From contig JAQFVV010012498.1 in the NCBI GenBank assembly GCA_028023455.1, positions 122,001 to 186,000 on the forward strand: a stretch of 64,000 nt of DNA, written 5' to 3'. Made by a program: the position numbers and the translations under genes. Positions 52,901 to 62,900 of the stretch are shown one piece after another (the first letter of the stretch is position 1; each line of letters begins with the position of its first letter). The notes beneath the pieces were generated by a model. The model saw only the letters and a list, made by a program, of their open reading frames with translations, was not told the DNA's origin and made no database searches. The stretch is from Epiperipatus broadwayi. Lineage: Eukaryota; Onychophora; Udeonychophora; Euonychophora; Peripatidae.

Positions 52901-54009
52901 TTTGAATAACATTAAAATCTGGTAAATAAGTTAAAATTGCAAAAGTTTATGAGTCTATATTATAAGTCTTTATTTGATAATTTTAATTTATAATAAATTG
53001 TTTTTTTTCCTCACATAAATATTATGCTGATATTAATTATTTATAAACTATCAATTCTTAAATACTGGATCAATCACTATATGTGTAATTATCAAAGGTA
53101 TATGCAAATAATATTTTGAAATTATTTTAAATATAATATTAAAAATAATATAGATGTAATAAATGATAGCTTATTTTTATTTTATAGATGACACATTTTA
53201 ATACAGATTATAAAATATATATGCTGTGTTATTTAATAATATTTATAATTTTAAGTAATGACTGTTTAAACGATGATAAATATTTATTTTGTTGGGACTT
53301 GACTAATATTGTATGTATTGACAACTGAGATATATATGATATGTTTAGTTTGATATTTGTTGGTTAATTCCAGTTATAAACTTCCTATGGCTTCATTTTA
53401 TAATGATTTCATTTTTTGTAGTGAATACATTTTTGAACATGGGAGTTTGTATCTTTATAAATAATATAGCTATAATGATGAATTATTATTTAAATGTTTT
53501 ATATATGAAGTTTTAAGGATAGTTGCTATTTCCGTGCTGTTATATATAACATAATAGAGAGTTAAGTTCATATATAAGATTTCACCTAAATGCTTAATTG
53601 TTATATCCCTCAGTGTATAGGTTACTGTGTTATTAGGTATTGAGATTAAAAATAGCTTGGTTTGTTGTCAATGTCTCAGATTGTTGATCATACATGTGTT
53701 TGTTGATTTTGATCTATGACATTATTATTTTACAGTTTAAATAAAAAATTTTATTTCTTTTATTATTCACTATTACTTGAATTATAAAATATAAGATTTT
53801 GATATGCCAAATTAATGGATGTCCAAATGCAACTCATGCTGGGTAAACTTGTCTTTTATTTCAAGATTTATTATTAATTAGAAGAGTTTCACTTTATAAT
53901 TTATAGCTGCCCAACATTTTTGTGTAATTGTAAGAGCTATTAAACTTAACTTCTTTCTTTGGTATTTTCTTATAATAATTATCAATATTAAATTACAATT
54001 TGTTATTGT
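49937..54009. other. AT-rich intron, no gene seen
   Basis: Part of the 25.5-kb intron. It has a G11 run (51507-51517) and adjoining (CT)n/(AT)n at 51820-51841. No open frame or repeat family was recognised. Confidence 0.55.
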
Positions 54010-54149
54010 GTGATGTGATGTACTGTGACTTCTCCTTAAACGGAGTCAGGAATCTCTCATCAACTATGCCCAAAGAAACCTGTTAGCCACTTTACCTTCC
54101 CCTTCCATTCCCCACCCTAAGCTTTCCCATAATCTGCACCATCCCAATT

Positions 54150-54858
54150 CTACAACACAATCTTTGTCAATTCTATGGCCTTTATATCTAAACCCCCCTT
54201 ATCTTTTCCCAAACTCAGCATAAAAACAAATAACCCACTTTCTGTATAATCACTTTTTTCATTTTTATTCTGCCATAATTTCATTATTTGTACCCTTTCT
54301 GCTTTCAAGCATTTACATTCAATCGACAGATGCCTAATATTTTCTATACCTTCCTTACACAATTTGCAGACTGAATCAACCATATTTTTCCATTTACATG
54401 TATATTCTCTTGTTGCTAAAGATCTCGTTCGAGCCTTAAACAATAAACTACTTTCCTTACTATTATCGTAAATTAACTCACACCCAATGTTCCGTTTACA
54501 TCTATATATACTTAAACTCTTTACTCTCCAATTCCCTATTCTGTATTAATGCATCTATTCTTTTATCCCATTCCTTACCACTATATCACTCAACAATCCT
54601 CCTAACACAATCATCCCACCTTTTATACAAGTATACTGATATAAATTCTTTATCCAAATCTTTTGCATACTGCATTACCTTTCTCACCCATCTTGTTGCC
54701 TGCCCTTTACGCATAACCCAATTAAATACTATATTGGCTATTCTTTTATTATCCATAAACTGCAACCTACCAAACATTTTCATTTTACTTTTTGCATCTC
54801 GCATATAAAAGCATGACCATCCCATTTCTCCTTGAATTGCCTCCTTTGCTGTCCGCAC
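54150..54858 (-). pseudogene. LINE ORF2 C-terminal region with Cys/His cluster
   Basis: Two open stretches (54858-54586 and 54443-54150) carry G-W-S-C-F-Y-M-R-D-A-K-S-K-M and G-R-L-Q-F-M-D-N-K-R, then C-K-L-C-K-E-G-I-E-N-I-R-H-L-S-I-E-C, a C-x2-C-x8-H-x4-C cluster. A zinc-binding cluster near the C-terminus is common in LINE ORF2 proteins and probably helps hold the RNA. The stretches are separated by stops and frame changes, consistent with the rest of the copy being dead. Confidence 0.72.
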
Positions 54859-54975
54859 CTCTGCATCTAATGCATGTCTTCCTACTTCCTTTTGTATTTT
54901 CCCTAAGTAATCTAATACCCCTTTACTAACACATAATGCATCATTACCATATGTTAACCCTGCTACTACAACTTC

Positions 54976-55960
54976 TTACCATACAATTCTAGCTACATCA
55001 TATTCATTATATGAAAACACTGTAAATTTATTTACCAAACCCTTTCTTTTCTTTGCTTCATTTACCAATTTTTTCTCCCATTCATCCAAGCAATTTTCCT
55101 GATTACTTAAGATGATTCCCAAATAACTATATCTATCCACCACACTTAACTTTATATCCCCCAATAAAAATTCTACATCTTCTCTTTCCCCAGTATTAAT
55201 CATCATTATATTTGATTTTTCTTCACTAAATTTAATCCCCATCTCCTTACCCACCCTTGCACATGTCCTAAGCATAACTTCCATATCTTCTGTTCTTCCT
55301 GCACACAAAAAGATATCATCCACAACAAAAAAGACCTGACAATGTATATACTACCTTGCCACCTATTAATGGTATTTCTATCCCTCTTTCTATTGCTTTC
55401 TCCATTTCACTCAAATACAACAAAACCAAAATAGGTGACATAGGGCATCCTTGTCTTAGTCCCACCCCATTTTTAACTTTAACTGATTCTATATCCTCTA
55501 ATTGATAAGTATAGCAATTATTTTCATATAATTTCTTAATAATATTTACTAAAGCTTCATCCATTCCCAAATTTACTAAACTTACCCATAATCTATTTAC
55601 TCTATCATATGCCTTCTCTATATCTATAAAACTAAAATATAACGATCTACCTGAATTCCTACTCATAAGTTGTGTAACTACAAATAAGCTATCTCCTATA
55701 TGCCTATCTGACCTAAAACCACCTTGCATTTCCCCTACTACATTATTTTCTTCCATCCATTTTACAACTCTTCCAGCCATCATATATGAGAAAACTTTAT
55801 ATAAAACTGATGTTACCGCTATCGGTCTATAATTATTTAACTTTCTATGATCCTTACCCTTTCCTTTAAATAATAATCTTACTCTTGTATTACTCCAATT
55901 ACCCGGAAAAACTCTCTACTGTGCCATCTTATTAAAACATGATAATAACTCTACTTTTGC
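54976..55960 (-). pseudogene. LINE ORF2 reverse transcriptase core, frameshifted
   Basis: The frame at 55783-55316 reads M-Q-G-G-F-R-S-D-R-H (motif 0/1), F-I-D-I-E-K-A-Y-D-R-V (motif A with catalytic Asp) and L-R-Q-G-C-P-M-S-P-I-L (motif B). An A6 run on plus (55327-55332) separates it from the frame with V-V-D-D-I-F-L-C-A (motif C, here V-V-D-D rather than the usual F/Y-A-D-D). Next come G-I-K-F-S-E-E-K-S-N (motif D/E) and Y-S-Y-L-G-I-I-L-S. Upstream, 55960-55790 in other frames has L-F-K-G-K-G-K-D-like text of the fingers. The Val in motif C could be CpG decay of Ala. Confidence 0.85.
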
Positions 55961-56263
55961 TCTATGCCTTAAATTCATTACCATCTCTGCTGCCAATCCA
56001 TCTAGACCTCTTGCCTTTCCACTTTTCAATCTCTTCCCTGCCTCATTCAGTTCATTTTTTGTAAATCTAATATTCCCATTACTAAATGCTTTCATGATTT
56101 CTATAACTAAGTCCTACACATCTAACTTTTTTTTTATATTCATTACATATCTATTTAAGATTCTCTGAATTGTTCTCTAGAGCTACACTCTATCCTCTCA
56201 TCATCTATTAATAGTATCTCTCTCTCCCTTCCATTTCCCCTTTTAATGTAATTCCAAAACTTT

Positions 56264-56638
56264 TTACCCCCATTTTTTTCCACTTTTATTAATATCCTCC
56301 AACAATTTACTATTCAACTTCATCCTCTCTCTATAATTATCCATTTTAGCCAACTTCTTCTTTTTTAAGTACTTTTCCCAATTAGCATTAATATCTTTTT
56401 CACTTTCTTTGTTCTTAATAGCATACTTATATTCCCTGCATGCTTCCTTCCTCTCTTTTACACTTTTACTAACTCTCACTTTTTTATTACTTTTATTCTT
56501 CTGCATATTCTCAACTAAAATGCTATTTGCCACTTTTTCTATTTCATCACACCAGTCCTTATACTCAACCCCAACCAACTGTTCCATGGCTTCTTCAACT
56601 TGTATTTTAGACTGTTCCAACTTATTCTTATCATTCAC
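56264..56638 (-). pseudogene. LINE ORF2 linker between endonuclease and reverse transcriptase
   Basis: An open 124-codon stretch, Lys/Glu-rich and probably helical (KERKEACREYKYAIKNKESE then NWEKYLKKKKLAKMDNYRE). It ends N-K-S-G-K-K-W-G and, in the next frame, continues K-F-W-N-Y-I-K-R, the kind of sequence that precedes the fingers of LINE reverse transcriptases. It lies in the expected position between endonuclease and RT; no enzymatic motif is present. Confidence 0.7.
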
Positions 56639-56647
56639 TCTCTATCC

Positions 56648-57322
56648 TCATCTTTCACTATTATTTCTACTTTTATTTCTATTCTCCATCACATTACTAA
56701 TCATTTCTATTACAATAAAGTTATGATCACTATTACATAATCTCTCTTCATTATCAAACACCTTAATTTTCCGTATTTTATTCATTCCCTCTTTTTCTAC
56801 CAATACATAATCTATTGTGTGAAATATATTATTCCTAGACAATGTATATTGTCCCTCATAAATATTTTATAAACTCCCAACTCTTAAATTCATTCTTTGA
56901 CAAAATTCCTTCAAAAACTGACCACTCTTATTATCTAACATCATCAATTTCTTCAATATGCCCATTCATATCCCCTATAACCATTATTCTCTTCCCATTT
57001 TCTTTAAAACTCTGTATATCCTTAACTAGGCATTCACATATGATACTGTTCCACTCCATTACAGTTTGACTATCTCCAGTGGCTGTATATACTACAGCCA
57101 CCATCCATTCTTGTCTTTCCAACTTTCGATATAACACCTACACCGCCACCCCTTTTTTCTATTTATACCCTGCCATACCAAATCTTCCAAAATAGGTTCT
57201 TCTTCTTATTTTAGATGTGTTTCCACTACTGCTAATACCTCAAGCTCTTCATTTTCAATTGCTTTGTTTAATTCCAGCCACTTTTCTGGTCTCCTATCAC
57301 CTTGCATATTCCAAATACCCAT
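56648..57322 (-). pseudogene. LINE ORF2, APE-type endonuclease domain, frameshifted
   Basis: Starts at ATG 57322 with M-G-I-W-N-M-Q-G, then V-L-A-V-V-E-T-H-L-K, the metal-binding Glu block, followed at once by TAA. After a frame change it continues G-G-G-V-G-V-L-Y-R-K, then M-V-I-G-D-M-N-G-H-I (catalytic Asp/Asn block), another interruption near 56931, and finally H-T-I-D-Y-V-L and N-S-D-H-N-F-I-V-I-E, the terminal Ser-Asp-His block. These are the standard motifs in standard order of the endonuclease that nicks target DNA for target-primed reverse transcription. At least two frame changes and one stop make it inactive as read. Confidence 0.8.
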
Positions 57323-57569
57323 TTTTAATAATTTCTTCTTTCCTAATTACTCTTTTATAAATTATTTTTATTCTTTCTTCTCCATTATGTTTATAACAAA
57401 CTTTCTTACCATTAATCTTACAGATCCATTCCCTCTTCACATCTATACTTATATGTAAGTCAACTATCTTTTGCTTATTTCTTACATCCTGTCCATTCTT
57501 CTTTTTTTTGATAATACTACAATTTAAAAGCCCACCCCCCTTCCCGAATTATATTCTTTAAACATCAGA

Positions 57570-58459
57570 CTCCCCAAAACTTCACTTCTATGCTTTCCTA
57601 AGTGTAATCCATCTTTGCTATATAACTCTCTCTTTCCAAAAAAACCAATCCCATGCATCCACAATCATAACATTATTTCTCTCACACAATTTTTTCAATC
57701 TCTCATTTATAGAACATGCCCTATCCAACAAATACCTCTTGTCAAATCTTGGTAATAATCCAACTACCCCTACTCTTCCTTTAATCTTACTCAAATTCCT
57801 AATCAATTCTATGTACTCATCCATTACTCTTTCTGATGGCTCTGACAAATTATTAGTCCCTACCATAACATACACATCTCTACTACCTTGCTTTCTTACT
57901 TTATCCATCACACCCCTAATTCCAGCTCCAGGCGAACATACTCTTACATACCTACTTCTATTTTCCCTTGCAATTATATCCCCACATTCTCTAATTAGTG
58001 AATCTCCTATCAATACTATCTCATGGTCTATTTTCTCTACTCCATCTATAACATTCTCTATCATCTTCTGGACCTCCTTATCCATTTCTTCCTTATCATT
58101 CCTACTCAATAATTCCTTTATCTGCTCACACTTCATCTCTAATAATTTTAATTTTACTTCTACCTCTATCTTACTTATTCTCTGGCTAACTATCTCCATT
58201 GCACTGCTACTTTTTCCATCCATATCTCCTACCACTCCACTAAATCCATACTCTGTCCTATCTTTCTTAACTACATTTTGCTCCCTTTCCCCTGACTTTC
58301 TCCTAGACTTACTGCACTTAGAAACTACTTTCTCACCTCTTTTATCACATTTACACACTGACTATATAACCAGAAACCTGTTACATCCTTCCTATTTTTA
58401 TTCAAACATTTCAAGTGATACATCTCAGCACATACTGTACACTTTACCAGAGCACGCAT
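57570..58459 (-). pseudogene. LINE ORF1: PHD-like zinc finger plus SGNH/GDSL esterase, frameshifted
   Basis: The first part (ATG at 58459) reads C-T-V-C-A-E-M-Y-H-L-K-C-L, then F-W-L-Y-S-Q-C: a C-x2-C-x4-H-x2-C plus W-x-C-like layout of a PHD finger, followed by a frame change near 58345. The main frame to 57618 has V-L-I-G-D-S-L-I-R (nucleophile Ser block), V-G-T-N-N-L and I-V-D-A-W-D-W-F. A T7 run (57638-57644 as A on plus) breaks the frame; in the next frame the chain continues Y-S-K-D-G-L-H-L-G, giving the Asp and His (57611-57613 and 57602-57604) of the catalytic triad. So all three triad residues survive but in two frames. ORF1 of LINEs binds RNA; the esterase's role in retrotransposition is not settled. 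Confidence 0.78.
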
Positions 58460-58480
58460 AATTCCTTTCTGCCGATTATA

Positions 58481-58897
58481 TACACATTATAAAAAAAGAT
58501 TATCTAGTGGTGCCTTCTAGTAAAGCTACATATGGAACTATTTATTCATTGTAATATAAATATATTGTAATGTTTATGAACTTGGCCAGCTCTAGTCTTC
58601 TCAATCAAGAAAGATTAAAACTGGGGGAGAAGGGGGGGGGGGAGAACTAAATACTCTTGAATAAAATAAAATTAATGTAATAAAAAGATTCTCTCCATTG
58701 ATACCTCAAACTTATCTCAATATGTATAATTTAATTTATATTTATACTTATATAAGTATAATTAAAATGTGTATTCATGAAGAGAGATTCATAAAGTGTG
58801 TAAAACTTTTTCTTATGCATATAATTTATAAACAAATTTATATATTAGTTAATTTTGCTTAAAATTTAAATCAAATTAAAACTCATTACAAAAAAAA
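58481..58897. other. AT-rich spacer with G11 run
   Basis: Sequence between the LINE and the next element; contains G11 at 58632-58642. Nothing else recognised. Confidence 0.5.
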
Positions 58898-60199
58898 GTT
58901 GCTTTACAATAGCGTGTTGAAACCGTCGGAGGGCGGGGTTTGTTTGCAAACAAAGATAAATATAATGTTGCCGGGGCCGCCGGGTTTGTATATTATGACA
59001 TTTCAAAGTAAAGTAATATCAAATAAATTTTGTAACACACAACAACAAAAAAAAAAAAAAAATGCAGAAATCAAAAAATTGAATTTAAAAAAGTACTTAA
59101 TTTTTTTTTTTGTTGTTATTCTTTTCATTACTTATATTTTTTGGGGGCCGGGGTTTTTTTTTTATATGTATGTTTTTGATTTTGTTGATCACATTTAAAA
59201 CTACTATCTATCAAATAAAATTTTTGGAATGAAAACAAAAAAAAAAAGGGTACATCAATCAAAATGAATTTTAAAAAGTAGTTACTTTTTATTCTTCTCA
59301 TTACTTACATTTTTTGGCGGTTGGGTATTCTACGAAATCAGCTTCTTTTCTCTTTTATATTTTTGTTGTTTTATAATAAATTACAAATAAATCGATTTCC
59401 ATTTAATGGTAAAACATTTACAACCAAAAGGTCCAACTTTGGGAAGGGGTGTGGGTGGTTACAATTCCTAAGCGAACAGAACGCTCCAACTCGAAGTTTG
59501 ACCAACTTTTTACCGTAATTACCAAAAACCACATAAATATATTTATGGCAATTAAAACCAAATTTTAGGGCTGTTCAGGAACAGCACACATGCAGCTTCA
59601 AGCTCTTTTGTTTGATAACTCTTCCAGCAGTAGTCAGAGAATCTTTGACATTCGGAGAAAGTTTCCGATTTAAGCCATTTGATGAAGCTCGCCGTTGTTC
59701 TCACAGAAACAGGACTTAGAGCATGATTTCATCCGAATCGCGCTTGCACCTACACTTGCCGAATTTTTTAAGCAGGAAATGTGGGCTAGGGAAGCATGAG
59801 ACTCTGCTGATAATTGTTAGTAGACATTCTTAAAAGATGGGAGATAGAGAGGGAGGTGGTCTTAATGAATATTAAAATAGTTTTGACAATCGGAATTCCA
59901 GACACCCTCACCCAATACTGTAGCAAAAGTGAAATGTGATCGCACATCAAAAATGCTTAACACAAATCTGAGCTGTAAGCTGACACGATAGCTTCTGCAG
60001 CAGATTTAATGTCATGTTTCTGTGCATTAGCATAGGAATAGACATTAGCAGCCACCCCGTACCATTAGACTATTTCTAGGCTTACACATTAGAAATAGAA
60101 CATTCGCTAGCGGTGGTAGGCTGCCTAAACGGCATATTTCTGTGCGCTATCACAGAAATAATGCCCTCCAGCGGTTTCAACATGCTATTGTAAAACAAC
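58898..60199. mobile_element. 1.3-kb DNA transposon with 37-bp terminal inverted repeats, superfamily unknown
   Basis: Left end GTTGCTTTACAATAGCGTGT then TGAAACCGTCGGAGGGC (58898-58934); right end is its complement with four differences (60163-60199). The interior is clearly GC-richer than the surroundings and contains two related internal segments near 60000 and 60110 (both around TTTCTGTGC). No transposase frame is visible, so it is a non-autonomous or eroded copy. A target duplication is not clear because both flanks are A-rich. The terminal sequence does not match a superfamily I can name with confidence. Confidence 0.72.
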
Positions 60200-61264
60200 C
60201 AAAAAAACACAAGAACTAATTAAAAAATTGGAAAGAAAAAAACCAATTAGTGATAAATCATTTTAAAATAAAAAACAGGATTAAACAAGAAAAGAAAACA
60301 AGCTAAGGTTTTTTGGGAAAAGTCGTCCTCATGGAGACAAAATGCTATAAAAGAAAAAATATGGAAAATAATAAGACTGTCTATGGAAAGCCAAAGTACA
60401 TGTTGCCTACATTGAATAGTTTAAAAAAAGATTTTGATTCTAGATGCAGAAAATCTAAGAAGATTGCTCTTATAGTACTTTTCAGTATTGCTACAAAATC
60501 AATTAGAATGAAAAAATTATTTGAAGGACAGACATGATTGGCTAAACCCATCCGAAATATGCCACTGATGCTATTTATACTGGTGATTCATATATCTATA
60601 CATGGGAGTACCTGTAAATGTTTTTGACAGTTCTGATATCTTCATTTTGATTTTCAAAGTTAAAACATATGTCTTAAAATCTTTTTTTAAACATTTATAA
60701 TTTTTTTTAGAAAATATTGCAGTAATTATTTTAGAAGAATGATTCAGATTTTAATAGAAAAAATTACTTTTGTATAAAGCAAATTGATACAAAAATTATA
60801 ATTATAATGTGCAGTTGCAATTTATAATTGGATGACAAACATATTTTATGTTTGCTTCTATAAATATAAATTAATTTTTTTAAAAAACTTTTGTTTACTT
60901 TAATAATCTGTCAAATTATTAACTTGTATTTTAGAAAAGATTTTTAATCAAAAGAAAAAAGATTTATCTGTAATATTAAATATCAATATCATATTTTAAA
61001 CTCTTTTTTTTTCCGTTGAAAAAAAAAAATGTTATGGTAATTTACATTAAAAAAAAGGTTTTGTAATGCAAACAATATACATATAATAAAAATACAAACA
61101 TTAACAGATACTATTAATTAAATGTATTTGTTTGTGCAATCAACTTTCATCACAGCAGATTGAGTACAAAAATCTTAATATCTTATTCCTGCTGAAGTTG
61201 TATTTCCTATAGTATTATGATAGTTAATATATGCTGTGCAGAATCACATGTCAATTTTAGTTTT
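60200..61264. other. AT-rich sequence, possibly interior of the pogo-type copy that ends at 61.6 kb
   Basis: AT-rich with one Lys-rich 74-codon open frame at 60313-60537 (plus) that I cannot assign. It may belong to the transposon whose transposase tail follows, but no motif shows this. Confidence 0.35.
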
Positions 61265-61420
61265 GAGTGAGTTTTGCAATCTTAGAAAGATATACCTGAT
61301 GAAATTATCAAAAAATCCTTCTTAAAACGTTGCATTGCTAACAATTTAAATGGCCTGAAGATAATGTATCCTGGTAGATTAGCAAAGATGATAAGTCAAA
61401 TTCTGAAAGTAAATCTGTAG
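61265..61420 (+). pseudogene. C-terminal fragment of a pogo-superfamily (DDE_1) transposase
   Basis: In one frame the plus strand reads E-stop-V-L-Q-S-stop-K-D-I-P-D-E-I-I-K-K-S-F, then C-I-A-N-N-L-N-G. Pogo-type transposases end in W-V-x-x-A-W-x-x-I-P-x-E-I-I-x-x-S-F followed by C-x-I-S-N-A-L-D-G. The two stops (TGA 61268, TAG 61283) fall exactly where Trp (TGG) is expected, one base change each. The frame stays open to a TAG at about 61420. Only the tail is recognisable; the catalytic DDE part was not found upstream. Identification is from remembered motifs. Confidence 0.5.
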
Positions 61421-61539
61421 AAAGTGAAAATATGTCTAAAAAGATTCGCAATAAATTAGTTGTGCTTACTATATTTATATTAATTCCTATTTAAGTGAAT
61501 AAAAATGTTTCTTATTTTTCAATAAAATCATTTAAAAAT

Positions 61540-61615
61540 CCCCCCCCCCCAATTTTCCGAGCTTAAAATCCTACATCATCTTAAACTCAGGGGCATCTTA
61601 TATTCGAAGTAAAAC
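61540..61615. repeat. Probable transposon terminal sequence after a C11 run
   Basis: C11 at 61540-61550 is followed by AATTTTCCGAGCTTAAAATC and CAGGGGCATCTTATATTCGA. This style of repeated CTTA/TCGA text is seen at the ends of pogo-type elements, and it lies just after the transposase tail. No matching opposite end was found. Confidence 0.35.
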
Positions 61616-61619
61616 AATA

Positions 61620-62813
61620 TTGGTTCATAATGCATATTAATAAATTACTGAAAATAGGATTAACAAATTTTTAATTATTCATTTATATAAAATTCCAATC
61701 TCAAGTAATCAGGAAATGAATAATTTGATTGATAGTATGACAGCAAAAATAAAAAAAGGTATATTCACATTTGATCCAAAAGAGTTTTTCCATAGCCAAA
61801 TAACATTTTAAAAGATGCATACCAATTTTGGCATAATCTTTGAACAGCAAATAGTATTCACATGAGTTACTGCTGCTTCTTTTTTACAAAACTCCAACTT
61901 AAGTAGTTCACACTGACTCTCCAATTCCAATTGACCTAGCTAATGATAATTTTTTTATACTCTCAAAACTGTTTATAAAAGAGAACTGATATAGTTTTCC
62001 CTTTATACAAATTCCAAATACAGGAAATCAACTAATTTAAAAAAAATCAGAGATAATTAATTTTAGGGTGTAAAAGCAGATTCTGTTACAAAAACAGGTC
62101 TACAAATTTGGGTAAACAAACAAAACGAAAATATAAAAATAGTACATCTATGATATTTACAAATAAATTAGCACATTTTGTTTCAGCAAACATAAAAACA
62201 TATAATTTTATAAATTTAAAAAAAAAATTTGATATAATTAAACTGTCTCTACATTATTGTTATTATGTATAATCAAATTGCTAACTTCATTCTTCATCAC
62301 ATTTATACTGGATCATCTCAATATACATAATAATTTTAAATCCTTTAACTTTACTTTAAGAGATGCAAAAAAAATTCAATAAAACATATTGAAAACAACA
62401 ATACTTTTTTTTCATCTACATGTAATATCTTTCTTCCAAATTGGAATCATTATTTGATATTTAATGAATCTCTATTATGAGATGCAATAACATTTTTTAT
62501 TAAAAATTTGTGAAAAATAAAGATGAGCTCTGACTGGTGATTATTAAATTTGTTTGATTTCTTTTTCACTGCTGGATCAGAATATCCTTTGCCAACAGCT
62601 TTTTTAGTTTATAAAATCTGATTTCTAAATAACCTAACTTATAAAAACACATTTGTTTGATTTTAGATTAAATCTTTCTCATATATATATATTAAAAAAA
62701 AAAAAAAAAAAAGCTAAAATATCCATGTATGCATGCATAAATATAAGATAAACTATATTTACATATACTGTATATATTCAAACAAATATATAACATTAAA
62801 AAAAAATCCTTAC
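61620..62813. other. AT-rich intron, no gene seen
   Basis: Intron sequence directly downstream (in transcription) of the 62.8-kb exon; includes an A-run near 62694-62712. Confidence 0.55.
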
Positions 62814-62900
62814 TTTTCTGGGTGTGCGTTTATCCGTATAATCATACTGTCCTATGCCTTTATAACTAAGACCTAGCCACCAGGGCAATCCAGCTTTATC
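62814..62900 (-). CDS. FRMD4-like exon: start of FERM C-lobe (PWWLGLSYKGI block)
   Basis: The exon is 87 nt (29 codons, phase 0 at both ends). It reads D-K-A-G-L-P-W-W-L-G-L-S-Y-K-G-I-G-Q-Y-D and ends T-P-R-K. Its acceptor is a T-rich tract ending in AG just above 62900; its donor is GTAAGG just below 62814. In FERM proteins this block follows the F2 lobe and begins the PH-like F3 lobe; PWWLGLSYKGI is close to the vertebrate FRMD4A sequence, and the exon starts at the same D-K. The exon upstream in the gene, which would encode the end of F2, was not found between 62901 and 64000. Confidence is high because both splice sites and the protein match agree. Confidence 0.9.

Larger units (their letters stand above)
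54010..58480 (-). mobile_element. Nearly full-length APE-type LINE (non-LTR retrotransposon), inactivated by frameshifts
   Basis: On the minus strand, in order: a zinc-finger remnant (58459-58340), SGNH/GDSL esterase (58358-57570), exonuclease-endonuclease-phosphatase-type endonuclease (57322-56650), linker (56638-56264), reverse transcriptase (about 55960-55000), thumb/connection (54858-54586) and a C-terminal Cys/His cluster (54443-54150). Base composition is different from the intron (C/T-rich on the plus strand, A/G-rich coding strand). Esterase and PHD-like fingers in ORF1 are known in CR1-like elements; the RT motif LRQGCPMSPIL is less typical of CR1, so I leave the clade open. The 3' end is placed near 54010, where a TGATG-type repeat begins; the 5' end is probably truncated. 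Confidence 0.88.
1432..62900 (-). other. FRMD4-like FERM-domain scaffold gene, partial (five exons in window)
   Basis: This is the span of a gene read on the minus strand and open at both ends. Five exons join in frame: 87, 77, 105, 142 and 157 nt, separated by introns of 25,540, 12,687, 11,056 and 11,618 bp. The joined product runs from PWWLGLSYKGI through the QWKQLENLYF and AISQHQFYLDRKQ-type signatures to a SMSEIAADL motif, the order seen in vertebrate FRMD4A and FRMD4B. That family consists of cortical scaffolds that bind phosphoinositides and polarity or cytohesin partners at cell junctions; this role is taken from the family, not seen here. The N-terminal FERM lobes must lie beyond base 64000 and the coiled-coil and C-terminal parts before base 1. 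No promoter, start codon or stop codon is in the window. Assignment to FRMD4 rather than another FERM subfamily is from remembered similarity, without a search. Confidence 0.85.

Noticed and set aside
57739-58461. 240-codon plus-strand frame opposite the LINE ORF1
   Set aside because: Shadow of the minus-strand coding sequence: Ser/Thr/Leu/Pro-rich with no domain, while the minus strand has the GDS, GTNN and DGLHL blocks.
60313-60537. 74-codon Lys-rich plus-strand frame
   Set aside because: No recognisable helix-turn-helix or catalytic motif; could be the N-terminus of the pogo-type transposase, but nothing shows it.
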